From: Jeotgalibacillus terrae
Lineage (GTDB): Bacteria > Bacillota > Bacilli > Bacillales > Jeotgalibacillaceae
Direction: 5' to 3'
DNA length: 64,000 bases
Assembly: GCF_016908195.1 (NCBI RefSeq)
Contig: NZ_JAFBDK010000009.1
Location: 1-64,000, forward strand
Below, in pieces: positions 25,025 to 34,303 of the stretch. Position numbers and translations under genes: made by a program. Under the pieces are notes generated by a model that ran no database searches, was not told the DNA's origin, and saw only the letters and a list, made by a program, of their open reading frames with translations. The first letter of the stretch is position 1. Every line of letters starts with the position of its first letter.

Positions 25025-26104
25025 TTATTGATATTTCCGCATATAACCACGATCAATATAGTCCTTCCACAGCCACGCCCAGCGGCCGGCTTTACGCCAT
25101 TTACCATAGAGCATGAGCGCTTCCATTCCGCCTGTCGAGAGCAGAATGAGCGCTCGTTGTTGCGGCGTGTAATCAGCGAGTGGCTCACGGTTCAGACTTG
25201 CGAGCAGGTTGTGATAAAGCACTTCACCCTGCCTGACTGCATAAACCCCGCTTTTTGGCAGATCCGGGTGTGTAACAAGGGCCGCGCAGTCGCCGGCTGA
25301 AAACACGCTGCTGTTATCAATCGTCTGTAATCCTGCATTTACTTTTATAAATCCTTTCTGATCTACAGGCAGGCCGGATGTCTTCAAAAGATCAGGCGCC
25401 TGTGCCCCGCCGAGAAAGATTACTTCTTTATATAGAATGTTTTTATCATTTTTTGTGATAACGTGTCGGTCCGTTACTTTTACAGCATAATCATTTTTTA
25501 TAAAATGAATGCCTTTTTCCTCGAACATTGCTTCAATAACCTGATCTGATCTCTGGTCAATGAATTCATTTGAGGCAATCACCGTGATACGGTCGTATTT
25601 GCGTCCGTGCTGCTGTTTCCACTGATGGAATGAGAACGCCATTTCACAGGCTGCTGCACCGCCTCCGATGATCACGAGCTCTTTTGCTTTGCGGCATGCT
25701 TCAATTCTGTCAGGAAAAAGGTGCGCAGGCTTCATCTGCGTCTGTCTTTCTGAGAGTCCTTCGATCTGATCCGGTGCTGTATGAGAACCGATATCGAGTG
25801 AAAGGCGATCGTATGTCAGGCGTTCTCCGTCTGAGAGAGTGACAGTTTTATGTTCAGGATCAAATGATTCTACTGATGCTTCTATAAAATGAATGTGTTT
25901 ATTTTCGCATAACTGTTTGAGATCAATCCGAATGTCTTCTATTCCATATAACCCTTCGGCAAAGCCTGAGAACATTCCGGAATAATAATGGTAGCGGGAG
26001 GCAGACACGAGGATCCACTTTACTGAAGAATCGTGATGTGACGACAGACGCTTCAGTACTTCAAGATGCGTGTGACCGCCCCCTGCAAGAATAACTGTTT
26101 TCAT
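25025..26104 (-). CDS. FAD/NAD(P)-dependent oxidoreductase, NDH-2-like
   Basis: 359 residues. N-terminal FAD-binding Rossmann fold (ILAGGGHTHLEVLKRL, about 4-19), second dinucleotide fold (LVIIGGGAAACEMAFSF, about 140-156) and the FAD motif SVFSAGDCAALV (about 270-281). This is the layout of type II NADH dehydrogenase-like proteins; the GGGHTH start is typical of the subgroup related to the flavoprotein part fused to SelD in some bacteria. The electron acceptor is unknown. ATG at 26104 after AGGAGG is chosen over an unsupported extension to 26170. Confidence 0.85.
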   Translation of the reverse strand: MKTVILAGGGHTHLEVLKRLSSHHDSSVKWILVSASRYHYYSGMFSGFAEGLYGIEDIRIDLKQLCENKHIHFIEASVESFDPEHKTVTLSDGERLTYDRLSLDIGSHTAPDQIEGLSERQTQMKPAHLFPDRIEACRKAKELVIIGGGAAACEMAFSFHQWKQQHGRKYDRITVIASNEFIDQRSDQVIEAMFEEKGIHFIKNDYAVKVTDRHVITKNDKNILYKEVIFLGGAQAPDLLKTSGLPVDQKGFIKVNAGLQTIDNSSVFSAGDCAALVTHPDLPKSGVYAVRQGEVLYHNLLASLNREPLADYTPQQRALILLSTGGMEALMLYGKWRKAGRWAWLWKDYIDRGYMRKYQ

Positions 26105-26239
26105 AAAATCCTCCTGCGTGTTTTCTCCATCATAGCAGGGGGCCAGCCTGAAAATAAAGTATACAGGCACCGTCTCCCTTATTCAGAGTTAAATAAGATA
26201 TAATTTACCTATACACATTTTTAAGAACAGGAGTATTTC

Positions 26240-27973
26240 ATGGCTAACAACGAAACCAGTTTGAAACCATTTATTCAGTTAATTTTATCAACAAAAGTGC
26301 CGCGGCTGGCCTTATCGCTCGGTCTTGCAGGAAGTATCCTGACCACACTTGTCGGACTGACCATCCCTTTACTGACAAGAGAACTGGTTGATGGTTTTTC
26401 TGTGGATCTGAACGGCTGGCTTGTGGCTGCGATTGCGATTGTGTTTATTGTGCAGGCGCTGATTGACGGCGGATCGACGTATTTACTGGGCTATACCGGA
26501 CAGGTCGTTGTGGCAAGACTGCGTGAACAGATGTGGGAAAAGATGATCAGGCTGCCTGTCAGTTATTATGATCAGAAGGCAAGCGGTGAGTCTGTGAGCC
26601 GGGTAGTCAATGATACAGGGATTGTAAAAGATCTGATCTCACAGCACTTCCCTCAGTCTATCACCGGAATTATTACGATTATCGGTGCAGTCATTATTCT
26701 GCTGATTATGGATTGGAAGATGACACTGCTGATGCTGATTTCTGTACCAGTAACAGTCGGAATTATGATCCCGCTTGGGCGGCAGATGTCTAAGATCTCA
26801 CGCGGACTGCAGGATGAGACGGCAACTTTCACCGGTAAGATCCAGCAGACGTTAAGTGAAATCCGGTTGATGAAGGCTTCAAATGCAGAGACATTTGAGT
26901 CTGAAAAAGGGAAAGGCGGGATCCGTAAGCTGCTGTCATTTGGATTAAAAGAGATGAAAATTTTCGCGATTGTCGGACCTCTTATCTACCTGATTATGAT
27001 GGCTGTTATTGTCGTTATAATCGGTTATGGCGGTATTCGTGTTGCTGAAGGCTCTATGACGACCGGATCTCTTGTTGCATTTTTACTCTACTTGTTCCAG
27101 ATCGTTTTTCCGATTACGTCGTTTGCGATGTTTTTTACACAGCTTCAAAAAGCAAAGGGTGCGACAGAACGGATTATCGGTATTATTGATACACCTCAGG
27201 AAACAGGACGTTCCGGTGAGGAGATGGATATCAGCGGGCTGCCGGTTCATGTGCGGAATGTTTCTTTCTCTTATGAAGAAGGTGAGCCGATATTATCCAA
27301 CGTGTCATTTGAAGCGCAGCCTGGTGAGATGGTCGCCTTTGCCGGACCGAGTGGAGGCGGAAAGACAACGATGTTCGGGCTGATTGAGCGTTTTTATGAG
27401 CCTTCTGATGGAGCGATTTTTATTGGGGACACGTCGGTGACGAGCCTCTCAATGGATGCGTGGCGCAGTCAGATCGGGTATGTGTCACAGGATAGTCCGA
27501 TGATGGCTGGGACAATTCGCGATAATTTAACCTATGGGTTAACAGATGCAACGTCAATCAGCGATGAACGTTTGTGGGAAGTTGCGGCCATGGCTTATGC
27601 CGAGCCTTTTATCAGGGAATTTCCTGAAGGACTGAATACAGAGGTTGGCGAACGTGGCGTAAAACTGTCAGGTGGACAAAGGCAGCGGATTGCGATTGCG
27701 CGGGCTTTTCTGAGGGATCCAAAAATTTTGATGATGGATGAAGCAACGGCAAGTCTTGACAGTCAGTCTGAAGGAATTGTGCAGCAGGCGCTGACACGGC
27801 TGATGGAAGGCCGTACGACATTTGTCATTGCGCACCGCCTGTCTACAATTGTAGATGCGGATAAGATTATTTTTATTGAAAAGGGCCGGATCACAGGGAT
27901 CGGTTCACATAGTCAGCTGATTGAGACGCACCCGCTTTACCGGGAGTTTGCTGAACAGCAGTTGGCGCAGTAA
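26240..27973 (+). CDS. ABC exporter, BmrA/multidrug type (fused TMD-NBD)
   Basis: 577 residues. Six membrane helices (about 20-310) precede an ATPase domain with Walker A GPSGGGKTT (about 370), Q-loop YVSQDSPMM, signature LSGGQ (about 476), Walker B ILMMDEATASLD and the switch histidine in IAHRLST. A homodimeric exporter of the BmrA/LmrA kind in the cell membrane. ATG after CAGGAG. The substrate is not evident. Confidence 0.93.
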   Translation: MANNETSLKPFIQLILSTKVPRLALSLGLAGSILTTLVGLTIPLLTRELVDGFSVDLNGWLVAAIAIVFIVQALIDGGSTYLLGYTGQVVVARLREQMWEKMIRLPVSYYDQKASGESVSRVVNDTGIVKDLISQHFPQSITGIITIIGAVIILLIMDWKMTLLMLISVPVTVGIMIPLGRQMSKISRGLQDETATFTGKIQQTLSEIRLMKASNAETFESEKGKGGIRKLLSFGLKEMKIFAIVGPLIYLIMMAVIVVIIGYGGIRVAEGSMTTGSLVAFLLYLFQIVFPITSFAMFFTQLQKAKGATERIIGIIDTPQETGRSGEEMDISGLPVHVRNVSFSYEEGEPILSNVSFEAQPGEMVAFAGPSGGGKTTMFGLIERFYEPSDGAIFIGDTSVTSLSMDAWRSQIGYVSQDSPMMAGTIRDNLTYGLTDATSISDERLWEVAAMAYAEPFIREFPEGLNTEVGERGVKLSGGQRQRIAIARAFLRDPKILMMDEATASLDSQSEGIVQQALTRLMEGRTTFVIAHRLSTIVDADKIIFIEKGRITGIGSHSQLIETHPLYREFAEQQLAQ

Positions 27974-27976
27974 GTA

Positions 27977-28011
27977 AAAGCACAGGGCGGCTAACCGCTC
28001 TGTGCTTTTTT
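27977..28011 (+). terminator. Terminator after the ABC exporter
   Basis: AAAAGCACAGGGCGG/CCGCTCTGTGCTTTTTT hairpin. Confidence 0.85.
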
Positions 28012-28046
28012 CGGTTTGCTTCCGGTGCAGACGATAAGAACGGGGC

Positions 28047-28637
28047 TCATCCCAATAATCTCTTCGCCTCCATAAACCGCTGTCCCGCGGTAAACAATTC
28101 GACTGCGAAGAATGCCAGGGTTGTCCACAAGACGATGGATGGGGCGAGCATCATCACACTCAGGAAAAGAAAACCTTCCGTTCTCTCAGCAAGCCCAGCC
28201 TGATAGCGAAAAGACTTTACTCCATTGTTCTCAGAAACATTTCCGACGGTTAAAAATATCGTCATCGAAATCACAATCGACGCCATTAACAATAGGGCCG
28301 CCCACATGATATCAGGGTAGAGAAAAGCGACACCAAGAATGACACTGATCTCCACGATACGGTCAAAGGTGACATCCATCACTGTGCCAAAAGGTGACGT
28401 TTTCGTTGCCCGTGCCATTGATCCGTCCACTGCATCAAGAAATCCTGAAAGCCATAGGACGATGACAGCCAGGACCGGGAAACCGAGATAATAGATCAGG
28501 CCGGAAGTCGCTCCGATGATAAATGCGCCAATGGTTACCTGGTTAGCGGTCCAGCCGAATGTTAAAAACCGGTCAGCCGTTTTACGAATTACCGGTTCTG
28601 CATATTTCCTTCCATATGTATCAAGCAGTGTCAGCAC
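28047..28637 (-). CDS. CDP-alcohol phosphatidyltransferase family protein (YnjF-like)
   Basis: 196 residues, about five or six membrane helices. The catalytic signature DAVDGSMAR...GTVMDVTFD (about residues 69-93) has all four aspartates; the segment between AR and G is seven residues, one fewer than the usual eight. The family transfers a phosphatidyl group from a CDP-lipid to an alcohol in the inner leaflet. The acceptor is unknown. GTG start three bases after the TVP38/TMEM64 gene; last gene of a six-gene operon. E. coli ynjF occurs beside ynjBCD in the same way. Confidence 0.88.
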   Translation of the reverse strand: MLTLLDTYGRKYAEPVIRKTADRFLTFGWTANQVTIGAFIIGATSGLIYYLGFPVLAVIVLWLSGFLDAVDGSMARATKTSPFGTVMDVTFDRIVEISVILGVAFLYPDIMWAALLLMASIVISMTIFLTVGNVSENNGVKSFRYQAGLAERTEGFLFLSVMMLAPSIVLWTTLAFFAVELFTAGQRFMEAKRLLG

Positions 28638-28640
28638 CCC

Positions 28641-29306
28641 CTACTCTTCATTCTTCTCTTTTTTAAGACCAAGCCACACGGCTACTTTTTTCCTGAAAAT
28701 AAATGAAACAGCAATGAATGCTGCAAGAAATGCAAGACCGAGTAAAATAATTCTCATATCCCCTTCTGCTACACTTGAGCCCAGAAAACTATAGCCGAAT
28801 GTTCCGGGAACAATACCAATGATCGTAGCCAGGGTAAAATCCTTCAATTTCACGTTTGCGAGCCCTGCAGAGTAACTGACAAGATCAAAGTTTAAAAGAG
28901 GTGCAAGTCTCAGGATCAGCACATACAAAAACCCTTTCTCTTCCATCTTAGACGTAACCAGCTGCACTCTGGGGTCCTGAATCTTTTTAATAAATGACCG
29001 GTTAAAACGGCGGGCAATAAAATATGCGACAATCGCACTCAGTGTCGCACCTATCATAATGTAAATGAACCCGAATACTGCCCCAAAAGCAAGACCGCCT
29101 GCGATTGACAAAACTGAAGCAGGGAACAGAATCAGCGGTCTGACCATATAGATCAGGATAAATAACAGCGGTCCCCACCAGTGCAGCGACTGGATCCACT
29201 GCTGAATATCTACAGGCGATACATTCAGATAGGTTCTGTTAAACCAGAACAATCCTGCTGCAGCCAGCAGTATCCCAATGATCGCTAACACTGTTTTTCT
29301 GTTCAT
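28641..29306 (-). CDS. TVP38/TMEM64 family membrane protein (YdjX/YdjZ-like)
   Basis: 221 residues with six or so helices. The SNARE-associated/DedA-type core is seen as ILFPASVLSIAGGLAFGAVFG (given by its ends ILFPAS and AGGLAFG, about 60-80) and RLAPLLNFDLVSYSAGLANV (about 136-155). Members of the DedA superfamily move lipids or polyprenyl phosphates between leaflets; for this branch the role is unproved. Strong GGGGGC site before ATG. It sits between the ATPase and the phosphatidyltransferase genes. Confidence 0.88.
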   Translation of the reverse strand: MNRKTVLAIIGILLAAAGLFWFNRTYLNVSPVDIQQWIQSLHWWGPLLFILIYMVRPLILFPASVLSIAGGLAFGAVFGFIYIMIGATLSAIVAYFIARRFNRSFIKKIQDPRVQLVTSKMEEKGFLYVLILRLAPLLNFDLVSYSAGLANVKLKDFTLATIIGIVPGTFGYSFLGSSVAEGDMRIILLGLAFLAAFIAVSFIFRKKVAVWLGLKKEKNEE

Positions 29307-29333
29307 GCCCTGCCCCCTTCCCTCTTTCTCTTA

Positions 29334-30296
29334 TCATGTTTCTTTAAAATATTTGATTGCTTCAGGCGGAATTGTTACATATCCACTTGCTTCCTTCCCC
29401 GACTCACCTGCCGGAATCGTAATACGGCGGCCGGTTGAGATAAGCCTTATATGCGCCAGTCTCCTGCCGAAGTGATATGTTTCATTTACCCACTCTGCCT
29501 CAAACCACTCATGCCCATCTTTTCTTTCTGCACGCCAGCTGGCTTTTTCAGCCGGACAGTACCGTGCTTCATCGAGTACGATCACATCTGAATACAGCTC
29601 AGCAACGAGCGCATTATGCGGCGTATGATACAGCTCATGAGGAAGACCGATTTGCTGCAGTCTCCCTTCAGCCATCACAGCTGTGCGGTCACCGAGCAGC
29701 ATCGCTTCATCTTTATCATGGGTAACAAAAATAGATGTCATCTCTTCTTTTTTCAAAAAACTTCTGACCCATTCTCTCAGCTCTTTTCTGAGACCGGGGT
29801 CAAGGCTTGAAAAAGGTTCATCGAGCAGCAGGAGTTTCGGCTTTAACAGCATGGCTCTGACCAGTGCTGCCCGCTGCTGCTGACCGCCTGAAAGTTCGTG
29901 GGGGTATTGTTTCACATGGTTTTCAAGTCCTACTTCCTTCAAATAACTGTGCGCCATTTCATACGCTTCTTTTTTGCCATGCGTAATCTTTTTCCCGTAA
30001 GCAACATTTTCTAAAAGTGTCAGGTGCGGAAACAGCAGCGCCTGCTGAAACACCATACCAACCGGACGCTTTTTTACCTGCATAGCTAACAGATCAGTAT
30101 CTTCGATCAGCACTTCTCCATTTGAAAAATGATCCAGCCCTGCCAGACAGCGAAGAAGGGTGGATTTCCCTGTACCTGAAGGGCCTGCGAGTGACAGAAT
30201 CTCACCTTTTTTGAGAGAGAATGATAGATCTTTGAAAATTTCTGCTTTATCAAATTGTTTTGAGACGTTTTTTACTTCCAGATAGGGGAGAGTCAT
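29334..30296 (-). CDS. ABC importer ATP-binding protein (YnjD-like)
   Basis: 320 residues. Walker A GPSGTGKSTLL (about 39-49), Q-loop QQALLFPHL, signature LSGGQQQRAALVRAM (about 135-149), Walker B LLLLDEPFSSLD (about 155-166), switch FVTHD. About 90 extra C-terminal residues after 230 resemble the TOBE-like regulatory tail of PotA/MalK-type ATPases and make it longer than E. coli YnjD. It powers the permease pair encoded just upstream; its ATG overlaps the permease stop (ATGA). Confidence 0.92.
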   Translation of the reverse strand: MTLPYLEVKNVSKQFDKAEIFKDLSFSLKKGEILSLAGPSGTGKSTLLRCLAGLDHFSNGEVLIEDTDLLAMQVKKRPVGMVFQQALLFPHLTLLENVAYGKKITHGKKEAYEMAHSYLKEVGLENHVKQYPHELSGGQQQRAALVRAMLLKPKLLLLDEPFSSLDPGLRKELREWVRSFLKKEEMTSIFVTHDKDEAMLLGDRTAVMAEGRLQQIGLPHELYHTPHNALVAELYSDVIVLDEARYCPAEKASWRAERKDGHEWFEAEWVNETYHFGRRLAHIRLISTGRRITIPAGESGKEASGYVTIPPEAIKYFKET

Positions 30297-31084
30297 TGTA
30301 TGCTCCTCCTTTTTATAAATAATCTGCCCGCAAGTGCCATAGCAGCTGCTTCTGCAATGAGAACGGCTGCTGCAGGAATGAGTACAAATGCGACTGAGAA
30401 TGCAGACATGACTGTATCATCAGCTGACTGCAAAAACGGATAATAGATGATTGGCATTGTAATCACGCTGCCTCCGCCAATAATAGCGGTCAGTACATAT
30501 TGACCGGCACTGATCGTAACAGCGAGAAAGATGGCACTTCTGATGCTTGGAATGAGAAGTGGCAGTTCAATCGTACGGAAAGCGTGCCAGACACCTGCTT
30601 TTAGCATCCTGCCCTGATTGAGCATATCCTGCGGAATCCGATCATATCCTGCTTTTAACACTTTAATTGTGTAGGGTATGGTCGGCACCAGGTGAACAAT
30701 CGTAACACCGATCCACGTATTTGCGAGTCCGAGACGGATCATTGTAATGTGAAGCCCCATCGCAGCGGCTATGACCGGCAGAAATAGTGGTAATAGCAGC
30801 AGCACTTCAAGCGTATTCTTCAGCTTAAAAGACCGGTGGGAAAGTGCTTTTGCTACAGGGATGCCCACGATCAGATTAATGAGTGCAACAGCAAGTGCAA
30901 TGCCAAGCGTGATCGCCATTGATTCAATCACTCTGCTATCCTGAAAAACTGTTTCCCAGCCTCTGAGTGTCCAGTCAGGCAGATTTCCAGAGCGCCACGG
31001 GGCAGTTATGCTTTTTAATATCAGTAAAAGGACGGGAATTAAAAAGAAGATCACACTGCTCATATAAAAAATGTTCTTTTTCAT
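30293..31084 (-). CDS. ABC importer permease 2 (YnjC-like, C-terminal half)
   Basis: 263 residues with six helices. The EAA loop that contacts the ATPase is at about 165-195 (MLKAGVWHAFRTIELPLLIPSIRSA, cited by its ends MLKAG and LLIPSI). It corresponds to the second half of E. coli YnjC, which is a fused protein; here the two halves are separate genes. AGGAGG precedes the ATG; 9 bases after permease 1. Confidence 0.9.
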   Translation of the reverse strand: MKKNIFYMSSVIFFLIPVLLLILKSITAPWRSGNLPDWTLRGWETVFQDSRVIESMAITLGIALAVALINLIVGIPVAKALSHRSFKLKNTLEVLLLLPLFLPVIAAAMGLHITMIRLGLANTWIGVTIVHLVPTIPYTIKVLKAGYDRIPQDMLNQGRMLKAGVWHAFRTIELPLLIPSIRSAIFLAVTISAGQYVLTAIIGGGSVITMPIIYYPFLQSADDTVMSAFSVAFVLIPAAAVLIAEAAAMALAGRLFIKRRSIQ

Positions 31085-31093
31085 TGTCCCCTC

Positions 31094-31957
31094 CTAATAA
31101 CGGTGGCTGCTTTTTGACAGCAGCATTCTTCTTTTATTCATCAGCGCAAAGCCTGTTAATGCGCATGCCCCCAGGATGAAAGCCGCAAGCATCAACAGCG
31201 CAAAGGCCATTGACCGTTCTTCTCCTGAAGCGCTGTAGAACCAGTCATAGGCAATGACCGGTGTCATCTGCGGGTAAGATACCCCGAGCAGACCTGGCAC
31301 TTCATAGGCAGTAAAGATAAATGCTGTAATAATCAGCCCTGTCTCAAACATCACCGGCTTTATCCACGGCCATTCAACCGTTTTGAACCAGTGTCTCTGC
31401 CCGCCGCCAAGTACGGTATTCACTTCCCGGAACTGACGCGGGAGCTGTAGATAGACAGGGAGCAGCATTAAAATGACAAAGGGAATCTCTTTCCATACAT
31501 AGGTGATAAAAATACCGATTCCGCTTCTGTCCTGAACGAGCACCGGAAATAATGTCCGGTCCTCAAGCAGCCCGCTTTGAACCAGTGCAGTTGAGATCAG
31601 CCCGCTCTGTCCTAGTAAAAGGAGCACAAAATATCCCCATACGAAATGCGGAAACAGCATCGGAATCCACACAAGCCATTTTGCATTTCCATCAATCAGA
31701 CGATAAAAACTTCTGACGATCAGCCAGCCAGTGATCAGGGAAACGACTGTTGAACTGACTGTAATCCATATACTGTAGGTCAAGCCATCTGTCAGCTCAC
31801 GACGGTCAAAAAGTGATAGATAATAAGACCATGTGAACCCTTCACCGTTGCCTGTACTTTCGATAAAAGCGAGTATAAAACTTCCTCCGGCAAGCAGTAA
31901 GAATGCATAAGCCGGCAGAAGCAGCAGAAACAATCCGTTAGTCCGCTGCCACTTCAT
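31094..31957 (-). CDS. ABC importer permease 1 (YnjC-like, N-terminal half)
   Basis: 287 residues with six helices (first at about 9-30). The EAA-like loop is near 180-205 (LGGGQRHWFKTVEWPWIKPV). It pairs with the product of the next gene to form the channel. Its ATG (after GGAGTGG) overlaps the end of the binding-protein gene by 20 bases. Confidence 0.9.
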   Translation of the reverse strand: MKWQRTNGLFLLLLPAYAFLLLAGGSFILAFIESTGNGEGFTWSYYLSLFDRRELTDGLTYSIWITVSSTVVSLITGWLIVRSFYRLIDGNAKWLVWIPMLFPHFVWGYFVLLLLGQSGLISTALVQSGLLEDRTLFPVLVQDRSGIGIFITYVWKEIPFVILMLLPVYLQLPRQFREVNTVLGGGQRHWFKTVEWPWIKPVMFETGLIITAFIFTAYEVPGLLGVSYPQMTPVIAYDWFYSASGEERSMAFALLMLAAFILGACALTGFALMNKRRMLLSKSSHRY

Positions 31958-33155
31958 TACGCCACTCCGTTTCGATCCATTCCACGTATCCTGCGTCTAC
32001 TTCAGAAATATACGTGTCAGCAAGTTTTTCTGCATCCGGCACTGTCTGGCCGCGATCAAGTTCATCAAATGCTGCACGCTGCTCTTCACTTAAGCTCGCC
32101 TGATCAAGCGGCGTACTTTCACCCCAGTAATCAGGCTTCAGTTTTTCAAGCTGAGCATCCGGACTTAAGAAGAAGTCAATCGCTGCCATGGCAGCTTCTT
32201 TATTCGGACTGTTATAAGGGATGGAGAGAAAATGTGTATTTCCGATTGAGCCGGGATCTTCAAGCACAAAGGATTCAGTTGTTTCAGGGAAAATACCGTC
32301 ACGCACAAGTGATTCAGCACGTGCCTCGTTGTATCCCATCGTTATCCATACTTCCCCCTGGCTGTACAGGCGGTCAAGCTCTTCAAGTGAAGCAGGATAT
32401 GTCTCCCCGCCTCTCCATAGATCAGGTTCAAGCTGATTCAAAAAGTCCCACATAGCAGCTGACTGTTCTTCTTCAAGCGGCTCATAAGGTTCCCCGAGCA
32501 GTTCATCCGCTTCTGCAGCTTTACCTAGCATCACGTGTCTGATAAAGGCGTTGCCTGTAAAGTCACTCGCTTCAGGATATGTAAATCTCCCTGGATTCTC
32601 TGCAACCCAGTCTGCAAGTTCATCAAGTGTTGAAGGCGGCGTATCCACAACTGCCGAGTCATATTGAAAAACGAACTGAACTTTCCCCCATGGTGCTTCG
32701 TAGCCTTCAGTTGCTGTGCCGAAATCATAGGCGTAATCCTCAGCCTGATAATATTCCTGATAAGATGGAATCTCTTCAACAAAAGGTCCGAAGAGAAGAT
32801 CCCCTTCTTTCGCACGCTTGAAATTCTCTCCATTCATCCAGATCAGATCGATTGTCCCTTCATTCTGATCTGCTCTTTTTTCAGTCTCAAGCTTCTGAAT
32901 AATTTCATTTGTATCAAGCGGAACCCGCTCAAGTGTGACATCATACTCTTCTTTCAGCGCAGGAATGGCATACTCATCAATGTAGCTGTTAATACCTGTA
33001 TCCCCGCCCCACATATAAAGTCGGACTGTTTCACCTGCCGCCGCTTCTGTTATGTCTTCCCATGATCGATTTGAAAGGTCAATCTCCTCTGTGTCAGACG
33101 CTGAACTGCAGCCGGTAAGCAGCAGACCAGTTATAAGAATGGACATTTTTTTCAT
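31938..33155 (-). CDS. ABC importer substrate-binding lipoprotein (YnjB/COG4134-like)
   Basis: 405 residues. Signal peptide with lipobox LLTGC (about residue 16). The body carries the YnjB pattern IDLIWMNGENF (about 103-113), LLFGPFVEEIPS (about 120-131), EAPWGKVQFVFQYDSA (about 154-169) and NPGRFTYPEASDFTGNAFI (about 191-209). A periplasmic-type binding protein on the cell surface whose ligand is unknown. AAAGGAG before ATG. First gene of the operon that also encodes two permeases, an ATPase, a TVP38/TMEM64 protein and a phosphatidyltransferase. Confidence 0.9.
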   Translation of the reverse strand: MKKMSILITGLLLTGCSSASDTEEIDLSNRSWEDITEAAAGETVRLYMWGGDTGINSYIDEYAIPALKEEYDVTLERVPLDTNEIIQKLETEKRADQNEGTIDLIWMNGENFKRAKEGDLLFGPFVEEIPSYQEYYQAEDYAYDFGTATEGYEAPWGKVQFVFQYDSAVVDTPPSTLDELADWVAENPGRFTYPEASDFTGNAFIRHVMLGKAAEADELLGEPYEPLEEEQSAAMWDFLNQLEPDLWRGGETYPASLEELDRLYSQGEVWITMGYNEARAESLVRDGIFPETTESFVLEDPGSIGNTHFLSIPYNSPNKEAAMAAIDFFLSPDAQLEKLKPDYWGESTPLDQASLSEEQRAAFDELDRGQTVPDAEKLADTYISEVDAGYVEWIETEWRNEVAAD

Positions 33156-33204
33156 TGATTTAACCGCTCCTTTAAAGTACCTTCAAGGTTTAACGTATTT
33201 CATT

Positions 33205-33275
33205 CACTATACAGGCGCTAGCTCCCCGTCTTATGCCTGTCGGAGCTGATCGAGCGCCTTCCGCTTTTCTTATAA
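33205..33275. repeat. Type B palindromic repeat, copy 6 (centre deleted)
   Basis: Both outer arms are present (CAGGCGCTAGCTCC and CGGAGCTGATCGAGCGCC) but the central hairpin is missing, leaving about 70 bases. Upstream of the ynj-like operon. Confidence 0.7.
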
Positions 33276-33310
33276 AAATAGGCACCTGCTTCATGCAAGT
33301 GCCCGATTAA

Positions 33311-34075
33311 TCATACTGCCGACCATTCTTTTGTTTTCCGGTCATAAGAAAACACTGCAGACGGCTCACGCTTATATTTTTTCTGCATATCTTCCTGCAG
33401 ATCATCCATATTTACGTAGTCACCCGATACCCAGACCGGCACCTCGACTTTTCCTTTATTAACCACACTGTGCTGGAATGAAATGACTACCCCTTCTCTT
33501 AGCAGGTGTGAAATTTTCATCACCACTTCTTTCGGAATCGGAGAGAGTGCTTTTTCTTTTTTGAACTGAAGCAGCTTTGTATTTTTGCGCACTGCTATTT
33601 TTTCAGGAATCACCTTTCCAATCATTAAAAAGAAGTCTGTCCACTCCTTATAATATGTACGGTTGAGCATTCCGTCCTCCGTTGATAAATAGACAAAACG
33701 GTTGTTTAATTTTTTATAAAACGGCAGGTTCAGATGGTACTTCATATGTCCCATATATAATAGTTCCGCTAATTCCTGTGCGCTCATCTCATCAACGCCT
33801 GCTTCATCCTCAAAATCAATCCAGCAGAATTCTCCGTAAGCAGCTATGTCCTCTTTTACGAGATCGCTTACTTCCTGTTCATGCACATATTCCAGATATG
33901 TATGCATGTTGAAAGAAGACTGCTCAAATTTATGCTTTAAGAGGAGCAGGTGATGCAGCCTGTCTGATAACGCATGATAAAAGTCCTTCATATCAATCCC
34001 GCTGGACATTGCAAAATCCTGTGCTGTATTCAAATGAAGATAAATCCAGCCCTGGCTGCTTCCCTGATTCTTCAT
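33311..34075 (-). CDS. Conserved hypothetical protein
   Basis: 254 residues, no signal peptide or membrane segment; I do not recognise the family. It is rich in His, Tyr and Lys and has a highly charged central part (YMGHMKYHLNLPFYKKLNN, about 115-133), followed by a basic segment (RKNTKLLQFKKEKALSPIPKE) and a C-terminal VPVWVSGDYVNMDDL. Probably cytoplasmic. ATG at 34075, after GAGGAG, is preferred over 34102. It is monocistronic, divergent from rodA, and preceded on its downstream side by a repeat. Confidence 0.8.
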   Translation of the reverse strand: MKNQGSSQGWIYLHLNTAQDFAMSSGIDMKDFYHALSDRLHHLLLLKHKFEQSSFNMHTYLEYVHEQEVSDLVKEDIAAYGEFCWIDFEDEAGVDEMSAQELAELLYMGHMKYHLNLPFYKKLNNRFVYLSTEDGMLNRTYYKEWTDFFLMIGKVIPEKIAVRKNTKLLQFKKEKALSPIPKEVVMKISHLLREGVVISFQHSVVNKGKVEVPVWVSGDYVNMDDLQEDMQKKYKREPSAVFSYDRKTKEWSAV

Positions 34076-34303
34076 GCCACCATCTCCTCTATGTAACCTC
34101 ATATTTTCATTGTATCAAATTGTTTGAAAAAGGAGAAAAAGAAACTTTTTTGGATGCTCATCCGTCTATTAGACAGACGTTTATGACAAAAGTAATGAAA
34201 CATTTTCAGGCGTTGTGACTTCTAGTGAATTGTGAAACAGTGTATAATCTGATACGCTGAATGCATTGTTCATAGAGGAAAAATTAGAATTCAGGTGAAT
34301 AGA

